Source: Skeletonema tropicum
Taxonomy: Eukaryota > Bacillariophyta > Thalassiosirophyceae > Thalassiosirales > Thalassiosiraceae
Assembly (NCBI GenBank): GCA_037178625.1
Contig: CM074128.1
Location: 930,001 to 994,000, forward strand
DNA: 64,000 bases
Direction of reading: 5' to 3'
Shown here one piece after another: positions 39,691 through 49,629 of the stretch; positions within the stretch are counted from its first letter, which is position 1, and each line of letters begins with the position of its first letter. Made by a program: the position numbers and the translations under genes. Under the pieces are notes generated by a model. It saw only the letters and a list, made by a program, of their open reading frames with translations, searched no databases and was not told where the DNA came from.

Positions 39691-40372
39691 ATCAAAATGG
39701 ACGGACACATTCACTGAGTTTCCAATCCGTCGCATCTACTGTGTAGGACGAAACTACCGAGAGCATGCGATAGAAATGGGCCACAATCCAGATCGAGAGC
39801 TGCCATTCTTCTTTCAAAAACCTGCAGATTCTGCTGTCGTTTGCTGCCCATCATCATCCATCTCCAAAATACCGTATCCTATGGCAACTTCGTCTCTCCA
39901 TTACGAAGCTGAATTGATAGTTGCAATTTCAAAGGATGGGAGAAAGATATCTACAGATGAAGCCATGGAGTATGTCTATGGTTACTCGCTCGGGTGTGAT
40001 TTGACAAGACGAGATTTACAAGCAGAAGCCAAAAAGATGGGACGTCCATGGGATGCTGCCAAAGGGTTTGATTCCAGTTGCCCTCTAACACCTATAATTC
40101 CAAAGGAGGAAATCGAAATGGGCGACGATACACAAATACAATTAGAAGTGAATGGTGATGTTCGGCAATCGTCTCCACTTGCAAAAATGATTTATTCCGT
40201 GCCAGAAATAGTGAGCCATTTATCAGAGCTGTTCTTTCTTCGAAAAGGAGATTTAATAATGACTGGAACTCCTGCTGGAGTGAATGAATTGAAAGTGGGA
40301 GATGAAGTGTCAATAACATGTGGAGAGTTGCTGCCGTGCAAATTTGTTGTTGGGCCTCCTATCTCTTATTAA
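39581..40372 (+). CDS. Fumarylacetoacetate hydrolase-family protein (FAHD1-like)
   Basis: 263 residues in one exon. The FAH domain starts [18 protein letters not shown] and [11 protein letters not shown]; the metal ligands fit E-x-E in [10 protein letters not shown] and Asp in [14 protein letters not shown], and [14 protein letters not shown] closes the fold. FAHD1-type enzymes cleave or decarboxylate acylpyruvates/oxaloacetate in mitochondria (family knowledge). Before the domain, an 11-alanine run (about residues 28-38) comes from a GCT/GCN triplet tract that probably varies in length between strains. No clear cleavable targeting sequence is visible. Confidence 0.85.
39659..39689 (+). repeat. 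GCT triplet microsatellite in the FAHD1-like gene
   Basis: A pure TGC run of about ten units within the coding frame, encoding an alanine tract N-terminal to the FAH domain. Confidence 0.8.
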
Positions 40373-40441
40373 GATTATAGTATTGTACAATTGTCTTCGC
40401 CATCGCTGTATACATAAAATTGCCATCATTGTCCAAAACCG

Positions 40442-41383
40442 TTATACTTGTATATGCTCCACTGGATCATCAATAGTTGCTGCTAGTTGAGCTGCAGCAT
40501 CCAATGCCTGTGGATCCACCAGCGCAGCGACCGCATCGGCGTCAATTGCCGATATATCGGGTGGTGCAAGAGAATCTGCGACTGCTACCGCTGCAGCAGC
40601 TGCTGCGGCTGCCACATAGTCGTCATCATTCTCTCCGGTTGCCTTGTTGCCTGCCATCTTTGTTTCCTCTTGGGTTGATGATGCAGCTTCTCCAGTTGAC
40701 TTGAAATTCATCTGTGGCGAAGTTGGCCCTGCTGATGCTGCTGTTGTCACTACCTCCCCACTTTCTGCCTGGCGCATGCGTTCAACTTTTGCCTTGTTCT
40801 CCCTTCGATACCTCATTCGTCTCCAAATGTTCTTCCTCAATAACCAATCATGATCCTTCTTCCCTTTTTCGTAGGTCTGATTGTACACAAACTTTTCACC
40901 ATCCGGCAACGCCAACCACTTCTTGTACGATCTAGTTGCTTCTACTGCCGGCACATCCATCTCTTGTAAAATTTCTTGATCCGTAGGTTGAATCGTCCCC
41001 GCAACACGACGTGGCTTCGTCCCCGACGGATTCGACGGAGGCAATGGCGGAAGCTGCCCAAACTCCTCTTGTTCACTCTTACTCATTTCCCTCTTGACCT
41101 TCCGACGTTTCTTCAACTCAGTCACATCCACACCCCGGCTACTCGCCTCAGCCGCCCTCATCTTTTTAATAACCGCATGATCCTTCAAATTGTTCCGTCG
41201 TGCAATCATGATACGTCGCATCAATCGTTCTTCATCGTCACCTTCTCCCTTGACGAATTCTCGGCAGGCATACATCATTCGTTCGCCCTTGGCGAGTTTT
41301 TCCCAATTTTTGAATGTGGGTGCTCGACGAACGACTTCTTCATTGAAGTCGGGGGGACGTGGTCCCATCTTTGGTCCTGGCAT
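40442..41383 (-). CDS. Basic protein with an internal ~56-residue duplication, unrecognised
   Basis: 313 residues in one exon, rich in Lys/Arg through residue ~210, then a long Ala/Asp-rich tail. Two related units are visible: 24-79 ([20 protein letters not shown]...KKMRAAE) and 153-207 ([20 protein letters not shown]...ERMRQAE), with shared W, GE, Y, a K/R-rich helix and a final R-x-AE. Both are probably helical and could bind nucleic acid or histones, but that is inference. No family recognised. Stop codons of this gene and the FAHD1-like gene are 69 bp apart. Confidence 0.55.
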   Translation of the reverse strand: MPGPKMGPRPPDFNEEVVRRAPTFKNWEKLAKGERMMYACREFVKGEGDDEERLMRRIMIARRNNLKDHAVIKKMRAAEASSRGVDVTELKKRRKVKREMSKSEQEEFGQLPPLPPSNPSGTKPRRVAGTIQPTDQEILQEMDVPAVEATRSYKKWLALPDGEKFVYNQTYEKGKKDHDWLLRKNIWRRMRYRRENKAKVERMRQAESGEVVTTAASAGPTSPQMNFKSTGEAASSTQEETKMAGNKATGENDDDYVAAAAAAAAVAVADSLAPPDISAIDADAVAALVDPQALDAAAQLAATIDDPVEHIQV

Positions 41384-42414
41384 TGTGTTGTGTTTTTTGG
41401 TTCCTTACTGTTTGTGTAGCAATTGGTTTTCAAATAAGTCAACCGTAGACATGCAATGTGCAGTCAATAAGTTGATTTTTGGTAGACTGAAGTCAACTAT
41501 TGTTCTACATAATGCAGTGTAGGCAAAAAGTAAAGAGGGGATCATTAGATATGAGGCATCGGTAAAATGATTCTTTGCAACATGATCTGATATGAAGTTA
41601 GCCAAAACCAAGAACATCATGATCGATGTTGTATGTTCAAATCCTTCCTCCACGGAGGAGGCCGATCTTCAACATCTATCATGTGGTGTCAATTGGCGAT
41701 GGCATCGGGCCCAGCCGAGAGAGTGATCTCTTTATCATCTTGCCGGCTCACCGCGGCAAAACTCCTCAGTCCGCAAAGAAAGAAGTGATCGCTACAAAAA
41801 ATTCATTGATGGGTAATGAGCACGGGTAATGAGCACTCACCTTAGGCCTATTAGCAGGTATGATTTTTAGTTTGTGTGTCGCCGCGTCATCTTCCCATTT
41901 TCATGCATCTATCGTTGGATTTTTTGTGTTATTGTGGTTTTGCGTATGTGACAGTTACATTAACCTTTTATATTACATCCAGTGTGTCTTTTCCGAGTGA
42001 CAGAAAGGTTACTGGCTACTTCGGTTTCTCGCTTTCTCTCGGTTTGTCTGACCGAGAAAACTCGAGAAAAGCCAATGCCAACGCAACAAGTATAACAAAA
42101 TGCGGCAAGCACTTCAATAATTTCCAATAAATTCAATGCTGGCGCTGGCCCTGAGAACGCAGGCCAACTTTTATCGCTTTCGTGAGCGCGTAGTAGCTGT
42201 TCTATGACGATAGTATTATCAACTGATTGAAGCAGAGAGAGCAGGTATCATTTAATTGTTAGCATTAGACGTCTTAGAATAAAGGAGGAGGTTGTTTATA
42301 CCGGCGATTTTGAACACGTTGAATTTAGTTGCCGACGGGGGAAGCTGTGAAAAAACAACATTAGGAGTACAACATACTATCGTGTAGTGCATCAGCCAAA
42401 AAATAATAATAGTC
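41384..42414. other. Intergenic region with a 13 bp tandem duplication
   Basis: 1.03 kb between divergent starts. GGGTAATGAGCAC is repeated back to back (41811-41823 and 41824-41836). ORFs here are short and lack support. No tRNA could be folded. Confidence 0.4.
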
Positions 42415-43416
42415 ATGTCGTGCTGCGGCAACCAAATCGACAAGTCCGAATATCTCGAGTACAACTACGATAAGGGGGACAAAAACCAACCTCCGCCCCG
42501 CATTCGCGCCAATGGGGAGAAATACATTGATACCTTCAATGAGCAACCGTGGGCATTTTCCTTTGGGACGGGTGAAGAGAAGGGCATTTGGATGAACTCG
42601 GGGGATCAGGCTGGGTCGATCATGGCATCACTTGTTTGGCTCCTCATGTCGTACTCGGCTGTGACTGTCACCTTATTGGCTGTTACGGATGGGATACCTC
42701 CCATCCTGGGTATGATTTACACCGTCCTATGTTGTATGGCATTGGCAAGCCATGCCAAGACGTCATTGACCGATCCAGGATCTGTCCCAAGAGCGGCGGT
42801 ACCCCAAGAAGAACAACGGAGGGAATCTCCCTCTCATAGTATGTGTGGGCAGTGTCAGACATTCAAACCTCCCATGAGCCATCATTGTCGTATATGCAAC
42901 CGATGTGTCTCGAGGATGGATCACCACTGTCCTTGGATGAATAATTGTGTGGGTGCAGCCAATTTAAAGCACTTTATCCTCTTCTTGCTGTACACGTGGA
43001 CCTGTGCGGCGTATTCTTTGACGATATTTGGGTGGAATTACTTCTTTTGTGCGGATGATGATTGTACCTTTCATGTACTGGTCATTCACCTGGTTAGGGC
43101 GATGACATTCCTTTGTATTGGAGCCTTTTTGTTTACGTCGTCAATGTTGATGAATGTGACCTATGGCCTTATGACGGGTATTGGAACGATTGATAGGCTG
43201 AAGAAGAAGGCAACCAATACAATGAGTCAGAGTGATGAAGAACCCATCGCACTAAAGGATGTCTTTGGGATAGCAGGCTATCATACATGGCTGTTACCTA
43301 TTGATCCAGTGTTTGAGGACTATGATCGGGTGATGGGATTCAGTACTCCTCAGAGACTTGTTCGAGAGCAGCAATTCATGGAGCAGGTTGCTGAGAATGG
43401 GCAGGGCGGAAGGTAA
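42415..43416 (+). CDS. DHHC-type protein S-acyltransferase (palmitoyltransferase)
   Basis: 333 residues in one exon. Two N-terminal membrane helices (about 63-85 and 88-110) precede a TDPGSVP motif (the usual TDPG that follows TM2) and the Cys-rich domain: [20 protein letters not shown] followed by [17 protein letters not shown] with the catalytic DHHC Cys. Two more helices follow (about 185-208 and 222-250). The enzyme transfers palmitate to cytosolic Cys residues of membrane proteins. The N-terminus MSCCGNQ has Cys residues that could be acylated. It is the first of two consecutive plus-strand genes, a break in the alternating pattern. Confidence 0.92.
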   Translation: MSCCGNQIDKSEYLEYNYDKGDKNQPPPRIRANGEKYIDTFNEQPWAFSFGTGEEKGIWMNSGDQAGSIMASLVWLLMSYSAVTVTLLAVTDGIPPILGMIYTVLCCMALASHAKTSLTDPGSVPRAAVPQEEQRRESPSHSMCGQCQTFKPPMSHHCRICNRCVSRMDHHCPWMNNCVGAANLKHFILFLLYTWTCAAYSLTIFGWNYFFCADDDCTFHVLVIHLVRAMTFLCIGAFLFTSSMLMNVTYGLMTGIGTIDRLKKKATNTMSQSDEEPIALKDVFGIAGYHTWLLPIDPVFEDYDRVMGFSTPQRLVREQQFMEQVAENGQGGR

Positions 43417-43893
43417 TGGAGATTACTACTTCTGTATAAAGAAAAAGATATATGTGTGTTGAACAAAATTAGATTAGGATTGAGCGCCAATTGGCTGCCA
43501 TTGTTTATAAAAATCGTGGTGCTATGAATGCTAGCTACTCCTCCTTTGCTATTACTCGAAAAGATTGTTATTTGTTTTCATTCGCAAGTAGATGTCACGT
43601 CCAGATCGAGGAACTTAATTGAATGCTAGTTGATGGCTCTTTTAAAGATCCTTATTATTTGGAATGATTAATTTATCATCACTTTGGCTTCTGTAGGGAA
43701 GTAGTCAATAAGTAGTTGCTTTCTGTTCATCCTTGCACTTGCCCCTTGCTTGCTTTGTGAAACAATGACCTGAATGAACCTCTCTCTGGAGTGTGATCTG
43801 TCATTCACCCGTAGAAAAACTGCAAAAATCGATTTTGTGTTGTCACCCGAGCAAGCAGGCAATAGTGGCTTGCTATTGAATAACTCTTTCGAA
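43417..43893. other. Intergenic region upstream of Sm D3
   Basis: 477 bp between two same-strand genes. The frame of Sm D3 stays open upstream of its ATG to 43774, but without homology to Sm proteins. No other gene seen. Confidence 0.4.
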
Positions 43894-44424
43894 ATGTCCG
43901 TCGTAGGAAATAACAGGGTAGGCATCCCCATTGTCCTCCTCCACGATGCCGAGGGTGCTGTCGTAACAGTCGAAACAAAGCGCGGTGAATTAATACGTGG
44001 CCTCCTCTTCGAGGCAGAAGATATGATGAATCTCTACATTAAAAAGGCTGTCGTTCTTGGTCCAACGCCCGGTGCCAAACGAAAGGTAGAACAGGTATAT
44101 GTCCGTGGCACGGAGATTGTGTTTATAGTGCTGCCTGAGATGTTACGGCATGCTCCTATGTTTCAACGGATCACGCATTGGAGGAAACACGGCGGTGCAC
44201 CGCGAGAAGAGGTGGGGGGAATGGCAGTCGGACAAACTGCGGCTATTTTACGAAAGGCTGGTGAGCGAAGACGAGGGGGATTTGGTGGACGGGGAGGAGG
44301 GTTTGGGAGAGGTGGACCACCAATGGGTGGAAGAGGGCCCGGTGGGCCGCCGCCTATGGGTGGAGGAATGGGAAGAGGTGGTCCTCCGCCACCACAACAT
44401 GGTGGTAATTATTACGGCAGATGA
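43894..44424 (+). CDS. SNRPD3: Small nuclear ribonucleoprotein Sm D3
   Basis: 176 residues starting at ATG 43894 (MSVVGNNRVGIPIVLLHDAE). Sm1 is VGIPIVLLHDAEGAVVTVET..RGELIRGLLFEAEDMMN and Sm2 is QVYVRGTEIVFIVLPEMLRHAP, the latter with the Y-V-R-G motif of Sm D3 (human IYIRGSKIRF-type). Sm D3 is a core subunit of U1, U2, U4 and U5 snRNPs in pre-mRNA splicing. The C-tail is Arg/Gly-rich (RRRGGFGGRGGGFGRGG and repeats), as expected for symmetric arginine dimethylation. There is a short loop insertion (VVLGPTPGAKRK) between Sm1 and Sm2 relative to animal D3. Confidence 0.92.
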   Translation: MSVVGNNRVGIPIVLLHDAEGAVVTVETKRGELIRGLLFEAEDMMNLYIKKAVVLGPTPGAKRKVEQVYVRGTEIVFIVLPEMLRHAPMFQRITHWRKHGGAPREEVGGMAVGQTAAILRKAGERRRGGFGGRGGGFGRGGPPMGGRGPGGPPPMGGGMGRGGPPPPQHGGNYYGR

Positions 44425-44784
44425 TGATGATGAGTTCATGCTTTGTGTATATTAGCATAGATTGAGAAAGGCAAAAGGGCTTCATTTATTTTTATTTTGC
44501 GTTGCAATCGTTGCTAATTTGAGCAGCGTGAGTGCTCTAGACTGGCAGTACAATCAGCTCTATATCAAAGAGGGACCAACCAACAGCTGGTTGAAGAGTC
44601 CTTTATTTAGTAAGTATAACTCCTTGGTAACAACTTTGATACCACAAGATTTGCCAGAAGCAATTCCAATATAAGTAAGTATAATTCAATAGGTAAGACA
44701 TGGTAAGAGGATTCTATCTGAAATATTGCCAGTGGGGGGTGAATGGCTCGTTTAATTTACAAAACTTTTACAAATGACTCAAAA
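44425..44784. other. Intergenic region between convergent genes
   Basis: 360 bp. A signal-peptide-like open frame (44462-44674) has no ATG. Two identical AGTAAGTATAA segments lie at about 44608 and 44675. Nothing else is supported. Confidence 0.35.
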
Positions 44785-46827
44785 TTACAATTGAAATTGG
44801 ATGGAACCCATTGACTTGCTTCGCTGGTGAGTGGGATTGGCTCTTGGCTGTCGTTTCTTGCGAGTTTTAGTGGGAGATACTGTTTGTTTTTTGTGCTCAA
44901 TACCATGATTTAGGAGGAAAGCACCGAGTGCTCCAAAATAAGCCTCGTGCTCCAAGAACAATGCCTCCATTTTTCCTTGTGACCAATAATCTATTGAATA
45001 AGCCAATCTTTGCTGCGATATAATGTTGTGCTGTAGGAATGTACCAACAAAGTATATTCGATTTGTTTTGTAAATTTTCGCGTTGAGATGAGCTACTTGA
45101 CCAATGTTGTTCGTGACCATAAGGAGAAGTGCCCTGGCTAGATCCTCCTCCTTGATGCCCTCTGATGGGTTCTGTTTCGTCACCAGCTTACCAAAAGATG
45201 AAGCGACGATATCTGACTTCAGACCAAGCTTTTCAAGTGCATTACTTCCTTCGCCGTAGATGTCACCGACCATCATGTCAATCTTTGTTGGGTCTCCTTT
45301 GGAGGCCAGATCCAATACCGCACGAAAGCTATCAGACCCAGTAAGCAATCTACACAAGCCCCAATAAGTACCACCCCCAATTGTAGATCCAGATATACGT
45401 TCATGCTTTCGAGGGCCGTCCACTCTCAATATACTTACGCCTGTTCCTATCGACACTAACAAATAAGGATATGGATCTGAAGTAATGGGTACTCGCTGGA
45501 CCTTTTTGGAAGTCCACCATTGATCTACAAGCGGCCGTCGCTCTTCAGGAATCTCATTAGAATGCGATGTATTTTCTACAAAGTAATCATTTACGCTGTC
45601 TTCCTCAAAGGACGTGTCTACAGATTCGATCGACGGAGCAGACTGTGTCCTGTACCTCGGGACTTCGCTTGGTATTGTTTGTGGCTTTAATATTGAAGAG
45701 GTTTCGTGGTCTAACTTTTTATCGGCAGTCTCCGGTTCCCAATCACATGGTTTGAATGTGTAGCACTCCCCATCAATATCACACAAGACGAATTGCATCC
45801 CTGCTACTAAACTATCCATTTCACCCTGCTTTGACATGTTAATGCCCAGGACTGAATCCCACATCTCAGCAAATTTATGAGCACCACCTCCAGTAGCTCC
45901 AATTTCTTTTATATTGAGGTGGAAGTCATTATACAACATCAATTGCATTGCGTTGCCCATTCGACGTGTCTCGAACCGGATGAAGTGAAATGTTCCTTGG
46001 AGGTATTTCGAGTAATATGATAAATGTTTGTCTTTCACAGCGGTATCGTAAGTGTCCAACTTTGATGCAAATGAATAAAAGCTGTCCAATGCTTCTTCTT
46101 TCTTCCCCAACATTGTTTTGGAGAGTGTCGACAATGACCTAGATCTCTTCATTCCAATTCTTGCATTAACATTTTCATCATTCTGTCCATGTTCACGTGA
46201 TTTGCTATTCGCTTCATAAGTGTTTGCATATTCATCTAATCTATCTGGAACCGACTCTTGCCTCGCACCGATCAATCCCTGAAGATCCTTATCTGAGCCC
46301 GCGTCATGCAATTTATTGCTTTCTCTACGTGCTTTTAGAACTTCCCTCGCAGATGCAGCGGTAGTGTATCGCTCATGCCGATTTAGCCCCTGCTCATGCA
46401 CTTCTTTCCGCTTATATTCATGTGCTTGCTCTTCAAAATAAACCAGCTTCGTTAGCGTGCCTCCAACATCAAGACCAAAGATCTCTCCTATACAGGGGCC
46501 GTGTTTATCATTAGCTTTCACAGAGTTGTCACTGCCATCTTCAAAGTAGTCTAAACTGAGGAACGGTGACAACACTGATTTACGAATTGTTTTTCGTATT
46601 CTGTCCCACGGCCATCGCATTAAGCTTTTGCTTTTTAAGTCAGCTGCATCGTCACTGGATTTGCTCTCGTCTTCACTCTCGCTTTCGTCATCATTACCTT
46701 CCAAAGACATCTTGTGATAATAAAATAAAGCAAGCGAGTTCCACGCTAAAGAGGCAGCAAAAAATCCGAGCGCAAACGGCAGCCACGATGGCCCATTGGT
46801 GCGGTGGCAAGGCAAATTTCTACTCAT
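44785..46827 (-). CDS. Type II pantothenate kinase with N-terminal membrane anchor
   Basis: 680 residues in one exon. An N-terminal hydrophobic helix (WLPFALGFFAASLAWNSLALFY, about 15-35) is followed by an acidic linker. The eukaryotic-type PanK core begins at about 113 (IFGLDVGGTLTKLVYFEEQ: ATP-phosphate loop and the catalytic acidic residue) and is interrupted by a ~150-residue low-complexity insert, resuming FHFIRFETRRMGNAMQLMLY, then IGATGGGAHKFAEMW, PYLLVSIGTGVSILRV, GSTIGGGTYWGLCRLLTG and NNIGQVAHLNAKIYKTNRIYF. It phosphorylates pantothenate, the first step of CoA synthesis. The anchor suggests placement on a membrane (mitochondrial or ER) and is unusual for the family. Confidence 0.9.
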   Translation of the reverse strand: MSRNLPCHRTNGPSWLPFALGFFAASLAWNSLALFYYHKMSLEGNDDESESEDESKSSDDAADLKSKSLMRWPWDRIRKTIRKSVLSPFLSLDYFEDGSDNSVKANDKHGPCIGEIFGLDVGGTLTKLVYFEEQAHEYKRKEVHEQGLNRHERYTTAASAREVLKARRESNKLHDAGSDKDLQGLIGARQESVPDRLDEYANTYEANSKSREHGQNDENVNARIGMKRSRSLSTLSKTMLGKKEEALDSFYSFASKLDTYDTAVKDKHLSYYSKYLQGTFHFIRFETRRMGNAMQLMLYNDFHLNIKEIGATGGGAHKFAEMWDSVLGINMSKQGEMDSLVAGMQFVLCDIDGECYTFKPCDWEPETADKKLDHETSSILKPQTIPSEVPRYRTQSAPSIESVDTSFEEDSVNDYFVENTSHSNEIPEERRPLVDQWWTSKKVQRVPITSDPYPYLLVSIGTGVSILRVDGPRKHERISGSTIGGGTYWGLCRLLTGSDSFRAVLDLASKGDPTKIDMMVGDIYGEGSNALEKLGLKSDIVASSFGKLVTKQNPSEGIKEEDLARALLLMVTNNIGQVAHLNAKIYKTNRIYFVGTFLQHNIISQQRLAYSIDYWSQGKMEALFLEHEAYFGALGAFLLNHGIEHKKQTVSPTKTRKKRQPRANPTHQRSKSMGSIQFQL

Positions 46828-47125
46828 GCTGTACCCGTCGCATATTTCTGAGCATCTACCCTACCACAAATGCACTGCTGCAAGCTCCAACCTCGACAGA
46901 AGGAATATTACAAGGTCGACTCCTACCTCTCGAAAGGAAGCACACAAGATGCGCCCAGATCTGCCCAGATTCAAAAGAGGAAGAGGAAGGCAGAAGGAGA
47001 TAGAAGGAGAGAACGAGAGACAATACGATGACTATGAAGTTGAAGTTGCTGTCGCTGTGACACAAACTTTGCTCATATTTGCAATACGCAATATATCGTG
47101 CTTAAAATGGTATATATCATATATC
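46828..47125. other. Spacer between the PanK start and the satellite array
   Basis: About 300 bp holding the PanK promoter side. No gene; short ORFs only. Confidence 0.35.
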
Positions 47126-48815
47126 TATCGCCGTCATTACTTATGGGCATGAGCCGCTTGTAGTGGCCCATTATAGTTGGTGACTATGATAGAAAAGCGT
47201 TTTGGCACTACTCAGACGGATGCTTACGTAGAAGCGATGCTAAATCGTCGTTGCTGATCTGAGAAGAACTGTACTGCTCAGACGACTGGTAGCTTCCGTA
47301 GAAGCGGTGCTACAGACTCGTAGCTCATGTGAGAGGTCCAATTGGGGCTGGCCAGCAGCAACAGATCCAACCAAATTGTACCTATCGCCGTCGGTATGGG
47401 TATGAGCCGCTTCTAATGGCCCATTATAGTCGGCGGTGATACTAAACAAGCACATTTGTACTGCTCAGACGACTAAAGTCCGTAGAAGGGGTGATACAGT
47501 CTCGTAATTGGGGCTGGCCCGCTGCACTACATTCTACCAAATCGTATCCATCGCCGTGATTGTGGGAGTGAGCCGCTTGTAGTGGCCCATTATAGTCAGT
47601 GCCTATAAAAAAAAGTGTTTGGGCACTGCTCAGTCGGATAGCTTACGTAGATGCGATGCTAGATCGTCGTAGCTGATCTGAGAGGTCCAACTGGGGCTGG
47701 CCCGCTGCACTACATTCTTCCAAATCGTATCTATCACCGTCATTGTGGGCACGAGCCGCTTGTAGTGGCCCATTATAGTCAGTGCCTATGATAGAGAAGT
47801 GTTTTGGCACTGCTCAGTCGGATAGCTTACGTAGATGCGATGCTACATCGTCGTAGCTGATCTGAGAGGTCCAACTGGGGCTGGCCCGCTGCACTACATT
47901 CTATCAAATCGTATCTATCACCGTCATTGTGGGCACGAGCCGCTTGTAGTGGCCCATTATAGTCAGTGCCTATAAAAATTAGCGTTTTGGCACTGCTCAG
48001 TCGAATAGCTTACGTAGAAGCGATGCTACATCGTCGTAGCTGATCTGAGAGGTCCAACTGGGGCTGGCCCGCTGCACTACATTCTACCAAATCGTATCAA
48101 TCGCCTTCACTGTTGGCACGAGCCACTTGTAGTGGCCCATTATAGTCAGTCCCTATGATAGAGAAGTGTTTGGGCACTGCTCAGTCGGATAGCTTACGTA
48201 GATGCGATGCTACATCGTCGTAGCTGATCTGAGAGGTCCAACTGGGGCTGGCCCGCTGCACTACATTCTACCAAATTGTTTCCTTCGCCGTCATTATGGG
48301 CATGAGCCGCTTGTAGTGGCCCATTATAGTCAGTGCCTTTGTTAGAGAAGTGTTTTGGCACTGCTCAGTCGGATTGTTTACGTTGATGCAATGCTAGATC
48401 GTCGTAGCTGATCTGAGAGGTCCAATTGGGGCTGGCCCGCTGCACTACATTCTTCCAAATCGTATCTATCGCCGTCATTATGGGCATGAGCCGCTTGAAG
48501 TGGCCCATTATAGTCAGTGCCTATAATAGAGAAGTGTTTGGGCACTGCTCAGTCGGATAGCTTACGTAGAAGCGATGCTACATCGTCGTAGCTGATCTGA
48601 GAGGTCCAACTGGGGCTGGCCCGCTGCACTACATTTTACCAAATCGTATCCTTCGCCGTCATTATGGGCATGAGCCGCTTGTAGTGGTTCATTATAGTCA
48701 GTGCCTATGATAGTGAAGTGTTTTGGCACTGCTCAGTCGAATAGCTTTCGTAGAAGCGATGCTACATCGTCGTAGCTGATCTGAGAGGTCCAACCTCGGG
48801 CTGGCACACATCTCG
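47126..48815. repeat. 184 bp tandem satellite array, about nine copies
   Basis: Anchor GAGCCGCTTGTAGTGGCCCA recurs at 47151, 47404, 47570, 47753, 47937, 48120, 48304, 48488 and 48672: spacings 253, 166, 183, 184, 183, 184, 184, 184. The central copies are near identical; the first two are diverged, and the last ends about 48815. Each unit contains inverted arms CAGTGCC/GGCACTG around a ~20 nt loop and GCTAC/GTAGC around ATCGTC. The unit is close to a nucleosome repeat in length. No ORF runs through it. No known satellite or RNA family is recognised. Confidence 0.9.
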
Positions 48816-49629
48816 ATATTTCATCCTTTCTTTTCTATCTACGTCATCATTTTCTATACATCCTCGAATAAGTGTTAGTCCGTTTTTATTGATTGGGCGC
48901 AGTTGATAGATTTGATTAGTATGACCGGCTACATTTGAGAAAGATTATTTGGTGCATGTATTTGAATCGAAGAGGAATTTTTCTTTTTACAGTTTTGTCA
49001 TCAAATAATTCATATGATCTACTTACTCCTTCTTAGTATCCGAGCACGAAAAGCTCTTCCCTTACTATTTTGCCATGACGTAGCAAATATGCTCTATGAT
49101 ACGCTCCTGAATCATGACTGCACCCTTTGTGTTTGGTGGCAGGATAGGCGCTGCTCGACTGCTTAAACTACAAATTGCTAAAGCTCGCGTTGTTTATTAT
49201 TTTTCGTGTCGTAGCTTGTGCACACGGATAGCAAGCATCGCTTTTTTCGTATTACTATATACGGTGTAGGTATTGAGAATGTTGGCCGTACATGGAGAGA
49301 ACTCGCCCCTAGAGGGCTAATCAGACGTACTTTAAAATTTCTGTTATATCATTTCGCTTCAATCTTACAGCTTTTACTTTCAAATGTGTGCCAAATTCAC
49401 CTCGGGAAGGTTTCTGTAGATTCTAGTACTTTCTGATGATTATCCTTTAAATAACCACACCTTTTCTTGTTGTCGATTTTGGTGCTTATTTACCCTTGCT
49501 TTTGGTGTGATTGATTCGTTGTGTGATAAATGAGAAGTAGTGCGGTTCGGTTTGTCGTCGGAGTTTATGTTGTTTCAATAGCCGCCATCCATTCCATTTC
49601 CACCAACTTACACTCGACTATTGCTTAGC
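48816..49629. other. AT-rich intergenic region downstream of the satellite
   Basis: About 810 bp, AT-rich, between the satellite and the gamma-glutamylcyclotransferase-like gene. No supported gene; a 72-codon frame at 49218-49436 lacks any recognisable sequence. Confidence 0.4.

Noticed and set aside
41630..41660. GTTCAAATCC resembling a tRNA B box
   Set aside because: No matching acceptor, D or anticodon arms could be placed around it.
44462..44674. A frame with a signal-peptide-like start (HLFLFCVAIVANLSSVSA)
   Set aside because: It begins at a TTG just after an in-frame TAG and has no ATG. A donor-like GTAAGT lies inside it, but no downstream exon fits before the PanK 3' end. Possibly a gene remnant, not supportable.
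47126..48815. CRISPR-like array
   Set aside because: The repeat unit is 184 bp with no unique spacers, in a eukaryotic nuclear context; it is a tandem satellite.
49218..49436. A 72-codon frame upstream of the gamma-glutamylcyclotransferase-like gene
   Set aside because: No recognisable sequence and no start context; likely chance.
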